A stretch of DNA of 64,000 nucleotides from Cytobacillus firmus DS1 (GTDB taxonomy: Bacteria; Bacillota; Bacilli; Bacillales; Cytobacillaceae), in contig NZ_APVL01000006.1 of assembly GCF_000565285.1 (NCBI RefSeq), forward strand, positions 206,650 through 270,649, given 5' to 3'. Position 1 is the first letter of the stretch, and each line of letters opens with the position of its first letter. The translations under genes and the position numbers were made by a program. Under the pieces are notes generated by a model. The model was not told the origin of the DNA. It made no database searches and saw only the letters and a list, made by a program, of their open reading frames with translations. Positions 39,586 through 48,125 of this stretch are shown here, piece after piece.

Positions 39586-40611
39586 TTATATCACCTCTTT
39601 ATGGACACTTTTACTTGCTTCAATTAACCTATACAGTTTTGCTAATGCAGCACCTGAATCAATGCTTTCTCTGGCTAAATTTATCCCATCTTGAATTGTT
39701 TCGGCCTTGCCTCCTGTAAAGATGCCAATGCCGGCATTAAGAAGGACCGTATCTCTTCTTGCTCCCTTCTCCCCCTTAAGGACACTCAGGAGTATTTCAG
39801 CATTTTCCCTGGAATCTCCCCCTCTGATCGCCTCATTGCTGCAGACGGATAGGCCAACTTCCTCGGGGTGGAGTACCTTTTTCGTTACCTTGCCGTCAGC
39901 AAGGATAGCCAGGTGGTTTTCCCCCTGCAAAGATGCCTCATCCATAAAGCCTGCACCATTTAATACAACAGCCCGTTTTCTTCCAAGGGTATTTAACACT
40001 TCTGCAAACATTTCAATATAATCTCTGCGATAGATCCCGAGAAGCTGATGATCAAGCTCAACCGGATTGGTTAATGGCCCTATCAGATTGAAAGTTGTCG
40101 GTATCCTCAAATCCTTGCGCACTTTCATGATTCTTTTAATATTCGGATGAACATGAGGGGCGAATAGAAAGGCTATCCCGATTTCCTCCAGTATTTCCTC
40201 CGTGCGCTCAGGCTGGTGATTTAGATTTATTCCCAAATGCTCCAGTACATCGGCACTGCCTGTTTTGCTGGATACACTTCTGTTGCCATGCTTGGCAACT
40301 GGAATTCCTGCTCCTGCAATCACAAAAGCCGAAGTGGAACTGATATTAAAGCTGCTGGAACCATCTCCTCCTGTACCGCAATTATCCAAAACATTAGGAA
40401 TCTTCTTACTAAATGAAAGCGATTTATCCCTCATTGCTTTTACGATGCCTGCAATTTCTTCAACTGTTTCCCCTTTCGTTTTAAGACTCACCATAAATGC
40501 CGCAATCTCACTGTCCGTCACATCATGGGCAAATAAATTGTCCATTGCTTCCTTCATTTCTGCCTCTGTCAATGACTCCCGATCAGATAACCTCTGCAGT
40601 ATTGTTTTCAC
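39586..40611 (-). CDS. trpD: Anthranilate phosphoribosyltransferase
   Basis: 341 aa. Conserved DNCGTGGDGSSSFNIST and AKHGNRSVSSKTGSADVLE bind phosphoribosyl pyrophosphate and Mg. Start GTG 40611 follows GGGAGGGAAG; it lies inside the end of trpG (29-bp overlap). A longer open frame up to 40665 only reads trpG in another frame. Confidence 0.96.
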   Translation of the reverse strand: MKTILQRLSDRESLTEAEMKEAMDNLFAHDVTDSEIAAFMVSLKTKGETVEEIAGIVKAMRDKSLSFSKKIPNVLDNCGTGGDGSSSFNISSTSAFVIAGAGIPVAKHGNRSVSSKTGSADVLEHLGINLNHQPERTEEILEEIGIAFLFAPHVHPNIKRIMKVRKDLRIPTTFNLIGPLTNPVELDHQLLGIYRRDYIEMFAEVLNTLGRKRAVVLNGAGFMDEASLQGENHLAILADGKVTKKVLHPEEVGLSVCSNEAIRGGDSRENAEILLSVLKGEKGARRDTVLLNAGIGIFTGGKAETIQDGINLARESIDSGAALAKLYRLIEASKSVHKEVI

Positions 40612-41194
40612 TCTTTTCTTCCCTCCCGATTGTTTGTAAAAAGTTTTCCAAAATCTTTTTTCCAAGGTCTGTTCCTACTGACTCCGGATGGAACTGCAAG
40701 CCGTATAATGGATAGTCTTCATGCTTGATTGCCATTATTTCATTGTCATCCATTGAACGGGCCAAAACCTTAAAGCTGCCAGGCAGCGTTCCTGACTGAA
40801 TTATTAAAGAATGATAACGCATGATGCTTATTGGCTGCGGCATGTATTGAAACAGCTGTGATCCGTTGTGCTTCAGATTAGACACCTTGCCATGCATAAT
40901 TTTTTTGGCTTTTTCAATCTTTGCCCCAAAGGCAAAGCCGATTGCCTGATGGCCAAGGCAAATGCCCAGGATCGGAAGCTTCCTGTAAAATTGCTGAATA
41001 ACTTTAACAATGACTCCCGCATGTTCCGGCCTTCCCGGTCCAGGGGAAAGGACAATGGCATCGGGACCCAATTTTTCAATTTCTTCGACTGTGATCTGAT
41101 CATTTCTTACAACTTTAATTTCTTGTCCCAGTTCACCTAAATACTGATAAAGGTTAAATGTGAATGAATCATAATTATCAATCAGCAGAATCAT
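40583..41194 (-). CDS. trpG: Anthranilate synthase amidotransferase subunit
   Basis: 203-aa glutamine amidotransferase. Nucleophile Cys79 in LGICLGHQAIG, PGPGRPEHAG oxyanion loop and HPESVGT with catalytic His-Glu. Being inside trp, it probably serves trpE; in B. subtilis the shared subunit PabA/TrpG sits in the folate cluster instead. It could serve both pathways if no other copy exists. Confidence 0.94.
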   Translation of the reverse strand: MILLIDNYDSFTFNLYQYLGELGQEIKVVRNDQITVEEIEKLGPDAIVLSPGPGRPEHAGVIVKVIQQFYRKLPILGICLGHQAIGFAFGAKIEKAKKIMHGKVSNLKHNGSQLFQYMPQPISIMRYHSLIIQSGTLPGSFKVLARSMDDNEIMAIKHEDYPLYGLQFHPESVGTDLGKKILENFLQTIGREEKSENNTAEVI

Positions 41195-42585
41195 TTTTTG
41201 TCCTCCAAAAATGCTTTTAATTTATGAAGTGTTTCTTCGTACTCATTTTCAGGGATGGAATCATGCACGATGCCTGCCCCAGCTTGTATATAGGCGAATC
41301 CATCTTTTATCACCATTGTCCTGATAGCCAGTGCGAAATCCATATTGCCGTTCCCGGAAAAATAACCGACTGCCCCTGAGTAAATTCCTCTTTTCACGGT
41401 TTCAAGTTCATTGATGATTTCCATTGCTCTAATTTTGGGTGCACCTGAAACCGTTCCGGCAGGCAGACACGCTATTAAGGCATCAATCGCTGTGTGTGGA
41501 TTTTTCAGTCTCCCGCCAACTTCGGATACAAGGTGCATGACATGCTTATATCTCTCAATTACCATGTTTTTTTCTATAGTGACCGATCCAAATTCGCAGA
41601 CACGGCCGAGATCATTTCTGCCCAGATCGAGCAGCATCCTGTGTTCGGCAAGCTCCTTTTCATCTTCTATCAGGTCCCTTTCAAGCTGTAAGTCTTCGTC
41701 TTCTGTCTTGCCTCTTGGCCTTGTTCCAGCAATTGGGTTTGTGATTACTTTGTTTCCTGCTGTTTTTATAAGGCTTTCAGGCGATGCCCCTGCAACTGCA
41801 TACTCTGCAAAATCAAGATAGTACATATATGGGGAAGGATTTTGCACTCGTAACTTCCGGTAAAATGCGAAAGGATCTCCAGTCAATTCTGCTTTTAACC
41901 GCTGAGAAAGCACCACCTGAAAGATGTCTCCCTCCTCAATATAGGACTTAGCTCTGTTTACCTTTTCAATGAAGTCTTCTTTAGATATGGAAGCTTTGAA
42001 TGCTGACAATGAAGCTTCTTCCAGTTCATAAGCCACTGTCCCCTTCAGTATTTCGTCCTTTCTCTGCTTTAATCTTTCACGAAGCTCAGTTTCATCGGTT
42101 TCTTCCAGTAAAGGTATGGCAACGAGATACACCTTTTGCTCCAAATGATCAAATACAGCCACTTCCTCAAAAAACATAAGGTGGACATCCGGAACATTCA
42201 GCTCATCATGAGGAATTATTCCAATATCTTCGTATTGTCTGATGACATCATAGCCTGCATAGCCAACAGCTCCTCCACAAAATGGGAACTGTTCAAAAGG
42301 GTGATGTTTCTGCTCCGGCATCAGCCTTCTTACTGCATCAAGCGGCTTTTCAGCAAAAACTTCTGTTTTTCCCCTGGCAGTAACAGCTGTCCGGTTTCCT
42401 TCTCCTTTTAATTCCATCACGGGATCTGCGCCAATAAAGGAATACCTTCCCGATTTTTCATGCTTTAGCGAGCTTTCTAACAGAAATTTTTTTCTTCCGC
42501 TCATTCTCTGATAGATTGAAATTGGTGTTAATGTGTCACCCTCCAGTTCTTCGATTATATAAGTCCCATCTAATGTTGGTTTCAA
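41191..42585 (-). CDS. trpE: Anthranilate synthase component I
   Basis: 464-aa chorismate-using enzyme. The C-terminal catalytic half has IEEGDIFQVVLSQR, PSPYMYYLDF, NPIAGTRPRGKTEDED, ADRN-like LDLGRNDLGRV, LPAGTVSGAPKIRAMEII and IQAGAGIVHDS. The N-terminal LLESSLKHEKSGRYSFIG carries the Ser of the tryptophan feedback site. Start is TTG 42585 after GGAGGAGAG. The 4-bp overlap with trpG couples the two subunits. It lies behind two T-box leaders. Confidence 0.97.
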   Translation of the reverse strand: MKPTLDGTYIIEELEGDTLTPISIYQRMSGRKKFLLESSLKHEKSGRYSFIGADPVMELKGEGNRTAVTARGKTEVFAEKPLDAVRRLMPEQKHHPFEQFPFCGGAVGYAGYDVIRQYEDIGIIPHDELNVPDVHLMFFEEVAVFDHLEQKVYLVAIPLLEETDETELRERLKQRKDEILKGTVAYELEEASLSAFKASISKEDFIEKVNRAKSYIEEGDIFQVVLSQRLKAELTGDPFAFYRKLRVQNPSPYMYYLDFAEYAVAGASPESLIKTAGNKVITNPIAGTRPRGKTEDEDLQLERDLIEDEKELAEHRMLLDLGRNDLGRVCEFGSVTIEKNMVIERYKHVMHLVSEVGGRLKNPHTAIDALIACLPAGTVSGAPKIRAMEIINELETVKRGIYSGAVGYFSGNGNMDFALAIRTMVIKDGFAYIQAGAGIVHDSIPENEYEETLHKLKAFLEDKK

Positions 42586-42611
42586 TATATCTCTCCTCCA
42601 GTTCTTTTAGG

Positions 42612-42890
42612 AAAATAAAAAAAGTCCCCTATACCCACAGTAGTTGCAGGTATAGAGGACGTGTATTATGAACGTGGTGCCACCTCTTTTTAGAGCAAAA
42701 TGCTGCTCCCTTTTTCAGGTACGGAAATAAGTCGATACCCTATCCTTTTAACGGCGGAAACCCGTGCTTCCCTACTATCGTTCAGGAAGCCTCTCGCAAG
42801 TCCATTCGAATGACGGTCCGTACCGGGCTTTCACCTGTCCCCGGCTCTCTTGAACGGATTTCAATCAATCTACTCCTCTTGCTTAGCGAT
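42612..42890 (-). promoter_or_regulatory. T-box riboswitch 2 (tRNA-Trp), proximal to trpE
   Basis: On the minus strand: stem I with AGTA bulge (near 42870), specifier UGG (complement at 42802-42804) in GAATGGACTTGCGAG, T-box sequence GAGGTGGCACCACG (42674-42687), and a terminator with GTCCTCTATACC/GGTATAGGGGAC-type arms ending in a long T-run (42612-42623). Uncharged tRNA-Trp should favour the antiterminator. Confidence 0.93.
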
Positions 42891-42911
42891 TTAAAGTATT
42901 AAAGCTGTATG

Positions 42912-43180
42912 AAAATAAAAAAGGGCCTCCCGTCTAAAAAGGACGAGAAACCCGTGGTGCCACCTTTGTTAGCTGAAACATCAGCTCACTTAACAGATAT
43001 CAAAACGAAAAACGTTTGAATATCTGTCCCTTGTAACGATGAGACCGTTCGCCAAAGCCTACTGCTTAAAAAAGGTTCGGTTTGGAGGCTCGAAAGTCCA
43101 TTCACTGCTGCTTCCACACTGATTTGCACCAACCATCAGCTCTCTTTAGCTTCAACCGCAGTTACTACTCTTTGTCATTG
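42912..43180 (-). promoter_or_regulatory. T-box riboswitch 1 (tRNA-Trp), distal copy
   Basis: A second complete T-box directly upstream of the first: AGAGTAGTAAC at the base of stem I, specifier UGG (complement at 43098-43100) in GTGAATGGACTTTCGAG, T-box AAGGTGGCACCACGG (42952-42966), terminator arms 42923-42934/42942-42953 and T-run 42912-42922. Tandem T-boxes on trp operons are known in the B. cereus group. Confidence 0.93.
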
Positions 43181-43201
43181 CCGATCGATATATTGCTTAT
43201 T

Positions 43202-43230
43202 ATACTATTCTGATTAATAAAAAATGTCAA
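43202..43230 (-). promoter_or_regulatory. trp operon promoter
   Basis: On the minus strand TTGACA (43225-43230) is followed after 17 bp by TAGTAT and after 20 bp by TATAAT; the former spacing is better. The start would be just before T-box 1. Confidence 0.65.
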
Positions 43231-43239
43231 GGGTATTTT

Positions 43240-43881
43240 TCATTTTTTTATAATAATTGCTTTTTCCAGCTTTTCTCTCCAGACATCTGCAAGGGCTTCA
43301 ATCTTCAGCAGTTCTTCTATTGCTTTAAGGTTTTTGCGGTCATGGAACATGATATAATTTCCTTGCAGAACCGATACTTTTTCCTGCTTTCTTTCTACAA
43401 GCTTAAGCATGCTGTCTGCTGTAACAGTTCCTTCTTTCAGCACTCTGAAAAAATAGCCTGTGAAGCATGTTTCCACGATTCTTCCTAAAAGCCGATCTTC
43501 TCTGTTATGCTTTGATATTGTGGAGCATGGGATACGCCCCTGAGTTATTTGGATGACAGATTCACCCAGTGAAAAGGTATCACCTATAAAAACATCCTTT
43601 TCCAGCATATTTCCCGCACAAATATTTTCACCAAAAGACGGCGGGGAGAATGTCTTTTTAAATTCTTTCTCCCACATCCCGTAATGTTCGTAAGGATATA
43701 GGCACACTGCACGGTCTGGACCGCCATGAAAATCAGTATTTGCCATGCCATCCCCCAGAAAACCTTCCTTCGTTAGAAACGCACTGTTAATTCTTTCTTT
43801 GCCAATTCCCGAAATTTCCTCATTGTTTTTCCATCTGTGCTTTTTTGGCTTTCCTATGCTTAAGGCAATAATCCCCCTCAC
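43240..43881 (-). CDS. MOSC-domain protein (YiiM/YflK-like)
   Basis: 213-aa MOSC protein that may carry sulfur or act on N-hydroxylated substrates with a Mo cofactor. The likely ligand cysteine is in GRIPCSTISKH; also VCLYPYEHYGMWE, SFGENI and the C-terminal 3-alpha segment after ADSMLKLVER. Start GTG 43881 with GGGAGG upstream is preferred; the 31 codons before it are Lys/Arg-rich and unlike the family. The stop lies only about 10 bp from the trp -35 region, with no terminator between, so read-through into trp is possible. Confidence 0.85.
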   Translation of the reverse strand: MRGIIALSIGKPKKHRWKNNEEISGIGKERINSAFLTKEGFLGDGMANTDFHGGPDRAVCLYPYEHYGMWEKEFKKTFSPPSFGENICAGNMLEKDVFIGDTFSLGESVIQITQGRIPCSTISKHNREDRLLGRIVETCFTGYFFRVLKEGTVTADSMLKLVERKQEKVSVLQGNYIMFHDRKNLKAIEELLKIEALADVWREKLEKAIIIKK

Positions 43882-44060
43882 ATGATTCCCTCCCCGTGTT
43901 CGTTTTTCTTTATAGTGTAACGGTTTCTTTTTAGGAAATCGAAACAAATTTTTCCAGAATTTGAATTTTCCCATAAAAAGACAAAGCTTTTTCTAGTAAG
44001 TTTTTCTCCATTTAGCTCATATTAAGACTAGTTTGATTAACGAAAAGGAAGGTCAGAAAT

Positions 44061-45320
44061 ATGGAGCACATTGAAAATTTACAATCTGTAAATTCCAAAG
44101 CTAAAAAGAAGTCAGGTGATGATGTTCATAACCAGAAATGGGCTATTCTTTCACTTTCTTCAATTCCTCTCGTTATGACACTTGGGAATTCCATGCTGAT
44201 TCCTGTTCTGCCGGCGATGGAAAATAAACTAAATATTTCTGCATTCCAATCCAGCATGATTATTACCGTATACAGTATTGTAGCCATTATTTTGATTCCA
44301 ATCGCAGGCTTTTTATCCGATCATATCGGCCGTAAAAAAGTCATAATACCAAGTCTTCTTATTGCAGGAATTGGCGGGCTGATTTCTGGTTGGGCGGCAT
44401 GGAAAATGGCGGATGCTTATTGGATCATATTGGCCGGGAGGGCTTTGCAGGGTGTTGGGGCAGCCGGTGCGGCACCAATTGTTATGCCTTTAGTCGGGGA
44501 TATGTTTAAAAATGATGATGATGTCAGCAGCTCACTTGGCCTTATCGAAACTTCCAATACTTTTGGAAAAGTTTTATCACCTATACTTGGAGCTTTTCTG
44601 GCAGGGTTCATATGGTTTTTACCGTTTTTTTCTTTTCCAGTTTTTTGTACCATTTCAATTCTGCTGGTTTTCTTCCTTGTTAAAACGCCAAATAAAAGAG
44701 AAGAACCGCTTCCGCTAAAGAAATTTTGGAGCAATATCAAGGAAACCTTTAAAAACAATGGAAAATGGCTTTATGCTATTTTCCTGATAGGTGCCATTCT
44801 CATGTTTGTGCTTTTTGGGATCCTTTTTTATTTGTCTGATGTGCTTGAAAAGACATACGATATAAAAGATGTGAAAAAAGGGCTTCTCCTCGCTGTCCCG
44901 CTTGGGGCACTTTGCCTTTCATCCTACCTGACAGGCAAAAAAATAAAAGAAAATAAAATACTGATGAAGTGGATCATATTTTTAGGATCTGTACTTGTGG
45001 CAGCTGCCACTGCAATCTTAAGCTTTTCAAACAATATGTGGTTTATGATCAGCATGTTCCTGTTTGCCGGAATTGGCATAGGCGTTGCTTTGCCTTCATT
45101 GGATGCACTGATTACAGAAGGAATTGCAAAAGAAGAACGTGGCACCATTACTTCTTTATACAGTTCAATGAGATTTATAGGCGTTGCCGGCGGCCCTCCT
45201 GCCATTGCAATTCTTATGAAGCATTCTGATAAAGGGCTTTTTTATTTATTAAGCGGAATAACCATTCTCGCTGCCCTTGCAGCCATTATAGCAATCAAAC
45301 CAGACGCAAATGAGGGCTAA
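44061..45320 (+). CDS. MFS drug-type antiporter (12 TMS, DHA1)
   Basis: 419-aa transporter. It has the A motif GFLSDHIGRKKV between helices 2 and 3, motif C-like GLIETSNTFGKVLSPILGAFLAG in helix 5 (antiporter signature), and RALQGVGAAGAAPIVMPL in helix 4. An unusual 30-residue polar N-terminal tail precedes helix 1. Similar proteins export drugs; the substrate is unknown. Single gene, strong terminator. Confidence 0.87.
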   Translation: MEHIENLQSVNSKAKKKSGDDVHNQKWAILSLSSIPLVMTLGNSMLIPVLPAMENKLNISAFQSSMIITVYSIVAIILIPIAGFLSDHIGRKKVIIPSLLIAGIGGLISGWAAWKMADAYWIILAGRALQGVGAAGAAPIVMPLVGDMFKNDDDVSSSLGLIETSNTFGKVLSPILGAFLAGFIWFLPFFSFPVFCTISILLVFFLVKTPNKREEPLPLKKFWSNIKETFKNNGKWLYAIFLIGAILMFVLFGILFYLSDVLEKTYDIKDVKKGLLLAVPLGALCLSSYLTGKKIKENKILMKWIIFLGSVLVAAATAILSFSNNMWFMISMFLFAGIGIGVALPSLDALITEGIAKEERGTITSLYSSMRFIGVAGGPPAIAILMKHSDKGLFYLLSGITILAALAAIIAIKPDANEG

Positions 45321-45359
45321 AAAAATTCCGTATCGCTCAATGACGATACGGAATTTTTT
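45320..45359. terminator. Shared bidirectional terminator (MFS gene, hydrolase)
   Basis: Perfect 16-bp stem AAAAAATTCCGTATCG (45320-45335) with 45344-45359 and an 8-base loop. It overlaps the last base of the MFS stop and the end of the hydrolase gene. Confidence 0.93.
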
Positions 45360-46119
45360 ATTTAAAATGCTGATGTACAAAACCAGTTACAACCTGGTTG
45401 AAAATCTGCCACTTTTTGGTTGGCGCCTGGTGGGAAACACCTTTGATTATTGCCGCCTGAAAGCTGACATATCTCCTATAGCTCCTGATATGCTGATTAA
45501 CAAAATCTCTTGAGCCATATATAAGGAGAAGGGGGACACTTAAGGTCCTCAGACGATCGGTACAGGAATAGTGAAGTGATCTATCATAAAATTGAAACCA
45601 CATGGTGTGATTTGCCTTTTTCATGTGCTCCAGAATCTCGTCTCTGACTTTTTTATCATTTGTATGGCTCGATGCTATTACATACCGCAGGAAAGCTGGA
45701 AAGTGCTTCACAAAGTACATTCCCAAGATATGCTCATACCTGAAGGTTTCTGATAACACCTCTGGAAATCCGCCTGAAAGAATGACACCAAGTGTCCTTT
45801 CCGGATAAGAGAGGGCAAACTCCTGAGCAATTATACCGCCTGATGAATAACCCAGAATTACAGCTTTTTCAATATCCAATTGGTCTAATACAGCTTTTAC
45901 CTCTTCTGCATATCCTTGTATAGTTACTGGTTTTTCCGGGCCAGCGGTATCTCCATTCCCGCTTAGATCAGGAAAAATAACCTGAAAATGCTCTGCCAGC
46001 AGACCTTGATAATAAAATACCTTTCTCCCCATGGCAGGCGGATGAATAAAGATGATCGGCACTCCATTGCCCTTCGTTTCATAAAAAATCTTTGTATCCT
46101 CAAAAGTCAATGCCGGCAA
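45358..46119 (-). CDS. Alpha/beta hydrolase
   Basis: 253-aa hydrolase. Oxyanion region FIHPPAMGR, nucleophile Ser in LGYSSGGIIAQ, likely acid Asp in IYGSRDFVNQH and His in IKGVSHQAPTKK. Cap domain of helices between about 130 and 190. Such proteins are esterases, lactonases or related enzymes; the substrate cannot be told. Single gene. Confidence 0.87.
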   Translation of the reverse strand: MPALTFEDTKIFYETKGNGVPIIFIHPPAMGRKVFYYQGLLAEHFQVIFPDLSGNGDTAGPEKPVTIQGYAEEVKAVLDQLDIEKAVILGYSSGGIIAQEFALSYPERTLGVILSGGFPEVLSETFRYEHILGMYFVKHFPAFLRYVIASSHTNDKKVRDEILEHMKKANHTMWFQFYDRSLHYSCTDRLRTLSVPLLLIYGSRDFVNQHIRSYRRYVSFQAAIIKGVSHQAPTKKWQIFNQVVTGFVHQHFK

Positions 46120-46230
46120 AATGAATCGTCCTTTCCATACAAAACATTCTAGGCACTCCTGCTCCCTGCCCCATAAAAAAATGGGACAATTGTAGTTTGC
46201 CCCATCTCTGTTAATTCTTTTTTTCCAACA

Positions 46231-46356
46231 TCAGTCAGGTTTTGTCTTTTTTGCTTTTTTGCTTTCTGGACCAAGCTCTTTTGAGAACTCCATATCATTA
46301 ATGCTTTTCTTTGTACTTTGCAATCCTGATTTAGTCTTAATATTACGCTTTGTCAT
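46231..46356 (-). CDS. Small basic protein, 41 aa
   Basis: Read directly on the minus strand. ATG 46356 has AAAGGAGG seven bases upstream; stop at 46231. Sequence is Lys-rich and soluble (MTKRNIKTKSGLQSTKKSIN ... GPESKKAKKTKPD). Composition resembles small proteins of bacilli made during sporulation, but the family is not recognised. The region 46120-46230 between it and the hydrolase holds no other gene. Confidence 0.6.
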   Translation of the reverse strand: MTKRNIKTKSGLQSTKKSINDMEFSKELGPESKKAKKTKPD

Positions 46357-46531
46357 GTCTGTTCCTCCTTTTATCGAAATGCCATTTTAGTATTGCACAC
46401 AAGACTAAGAATCATGATAGGATTTTTATGCGAGATCTGCATATACTATAAGTGATCATGGGATATGCTTATTTCCGTGACTTTCTGAGACGTATATGAT
46501 ATCCTTGAATTAATAAATATGAATAAAAAAC

Positions 46532-46559
46532 GACCGCAGGTGTTGCCGCACCCACGGTC
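46532..46559 (-). terminator. Terminator of the toxin mRNA
   Basis: GACCG-CA-GGTG (46532-46542) pairs with CACC-CA-CGGTC (46549-46559); on the minus strand TTTTTT follows. It lies 80-107 bp after the toxin stop. Confidence 0.75.
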
Positions 46560-46604
46560 ATTCGCAATAGTCGTTCCCTTAGGGGATCGGCCTGTCAAAG
46601 ACGT

Positions 46605-46640
46605 AGACCTCTCCCTCAATTGTCAGATCAAGGGAGGTCT
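46605..46640 (-). other. Long hairpin after the toxin stop codon
   Basis: On the minus strand AGACCTC-CCTTGAT pairs with the segment ending GAGGGAGAGGTCT (stem near 14 bp with one small bulge). It overlaps the toxin stop codon region and may stabilise the mRNA or pair with an antitoxin RNA. Confidence 0.65.
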
Positions 46641-46728
46641 ATTTTTTATGGTTAAAAGTCATGACAGCAATGATCAGACTGGAAAAAGAAATCATCATCA
46701 TGATCGATTCGAAAACTGTCAAAGGCAT
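46639..46728 (-). CDS. Holin-like type I toxin peptide, 29 aa
   Basis: Very small hydrophobic peptide beginning MPLTVFESIMMMISFSSLII and ending in FNHKK. The pattern VFExxMxMxxFxxLIIAVxxxN-KK is that of the putative holin-like toxin (Hol_Tox) family, related in style to TxpA, BsrG and YonT of B. subtilis. AAGGGGG precedes ATG 46728. A strong extended -10 promoter lies 60 bp upstream, and the 5' and 3' untranslated parts are strongly structured, as in type I systems where an antisense RNA blocks the toxin. The antitoxin RNA was not located with certainty; it would be transcribed from the plus strand across 46500-46640. Confidence 0.75.
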   Translation of the reverse strand: MPLTVFESIMMMISFSSLIIAVMTFNHKK

Positions 46729-46787
46729 CACCCCCTTTCAAATACGGGGCTAGCCGACCACCCTTGAGAAACTCCCATTGCTTCTTT

Positions 46788-46796
46788 ATTATAACA
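46788..46796 (-). promoter_or_regulatory. Extended -10 promoter of the toxin gene
   Basis: On the minus strand TGTTATAAT is a perfect TGn-TATAAT element; the -35 is poor. The transcript would start near 46781, leaving a structured leader of about 50 nt. Confidence 0.65.
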
Positions 46797-46854
46797 CAAT
46801 CTTGTCCATTTAGTCGAACGCGTGTTCTGTTTTGAGTAAATTGATTCTTCTTTC

Positions 46855-47109
46855 CTATTTTTTCAAATCTTTTTTATTTGCAGATTTCCTTTGAAGATAT
46901 CCACGAAGAAAACCCATCTCCTGATTAAGCAAATACTCCATTTCCTCCAGCTGCTGCTCAGCAATTACGTGAGGATTCCCTTTCCATTCCGCACTGTGGA
47001 TAAAATAATAATTTTTAATCCTTTTAAAAATGATGATTGCTTCAGGAAAACAGTCAAAAAACCCCTTTACCTGATTTCTCCTCATATAACTCCATTTTGT
47101 CAGTTTCAT
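46855..47109 (-). CDS. Hypothetical protein, 84 aa
   Basis: Basic N-terminus (MKLTKWSYMRRNQVKGFFDC), a short hydrophobic strand (AIIIFKRI), then an acidic helix (EQQLEEMEYLLNQEMGFLRG) and a Lys-rich end. A weak AAGG lies upstream. No family recognised; single gene between the toxin locus and the DUF2935 gene. Confidence 0.55.
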   Translation of the reverse strand: MKLTKWSYMRRNQVKGFFDCFPEAIIIFKRIKNYYFIHSAEWKGNPHVIAEQQLEEMEYLLNQEMGFLRGYLQRKSANKKDLKK

Positions 47110-47165
47110 GATATCAGCCTTTTTATATTCCTTTACCCGGAATACTTGGATTCATGTTCTGAATG

Positions 47166-47190
47166 CAAAAAAACTGCCGAAAATGGCAGC
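47166..47190 (-). terminator. Terminator of the DUF2935 gene
   Basis: CTGCC (47174-47178) and GGCAG (47185-47189) with loop GAAAAT; seven T on the minus strand. It starts 12 bp after the stop. Confidence 0.75.
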
Positions 47191-47200
47191 TGCTTTGAAG

Positions 47201-47998
47201 TTATTCTTTAAGCCTTGGCTTGCCCGGATCACATTTCGGCTTTTCAGACTGAGTGGACTCGGCAAGCTTTGAGAGGTAATAGCATTCTTCACGGTACATG
47301 TGATCAGCCATTAAAGCTGCAAATGTCCCCAATGCCTCCTTGCTTAATTCAAGCTCCTCAATTTCATTGAGAAAGTTCATAAACAGTGACATTTCCAGCG
47401 TAACATCGCTGTTAAACTTTTGCAGGGCGGGGAATGATTCGACATTAGTCCGAAGGAAGCCGGACATTTCTACGGCCTTTAAATAAAATGCTTCAAAATC
47501 CTTTGTATAGCCATCACTGATTTTCTTAATTTTCTTCTCAACACGATCCATATTGTCCGATATGGCACCTGCATGGCCAGCTGCATCCAGAAGCCAGATT
47601 AAATGGTGATGGAGCTCATGAAATACAGGCGGGGCTTCCCCCTTTTTTAAATATTGAAGGACAAGCATATATTCCTCAAGCTCATTGACCATATGGTTAA
47701 TGAAAACCGGACCAAGATGAATGGATATTTTCCCTATTAAATGACGTTCAATCAGGTTCAATTTAAATTCCCGCAGCTTTTTAGCTTCCTGTTCCGCCCT
47801 CCGGCTCAATTGCTCCAGATTATCCACTTCAACCCTTCCTAATAGCTGATCAAAGGTTTGTATAAAGTAATTTGCCCGTTCAATGCTGTCTTTTTCCTTT
47901 GGTGATAGCGAATCATGTATAAAGCGTGCATGATCGCCCAAAATCTGCAGCCAAAACCCGTGTTCAAATTTTGCAGCACTTTCAAATCCAGCAGCCAA
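47201..47998 (-). CDS. DUF2935 four-helix protein
   Basis: About 265-aa protein with two similar helical-bundle halves. The first opens FWLQILGDHARFIHDSLSPKE and the second contains HMYREECYYLSKL; both carry His/Glu residues that could bind metal. The start TTG 47998 with AAAGGGGAG six bases upstream fits the family better than ATG 48025, which lacks a ribosome-binding site. Function unknown; the family is frequent in spore formers. Single gene. Confidence 0.82.
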   Translation of the reverse strand: MAAGFESAAKFEHGFWLQILGDHARFIHDSLSPKEKDSIERANYFIQTFDQLLGRVEVDNLEQLSRRAEQEAKKLREFKLNLIERHLIGKISIHLGPVFINHMVNELEEYMLVLQYLKKGEAPPVFHELHHHLIWLLDAAGHAGAISDNMDRVEKKIKKISDGYTKDFEAFYLKAVEMSGFLRTNVESFPALQKFNSDVTLEMSLFMNFLNEIEELELSKEALGTFAALMADHMYREECYYLSKLAESTQSEKPKCDPGKPRLKE

Positions 47999-48125
47999 GT
48001 GTATCTCCCCTTTCAACATACTCATAAAAACATATCAAAAACCAGCTGAAATTATGCCTAAGCATTGACCTTAATTATCGCAACTTAGTTTTTGAGTGAA
48101 AGGGGGAAATTGGAAGGCAGGTATA

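Noticed and set aside
46519..46767. 82-codon plus-strand frame over the toxin locus
   Set aside because: It crosses two strong hairpins and reads the complement of the holin-like peptide; the composition is not protein-like.
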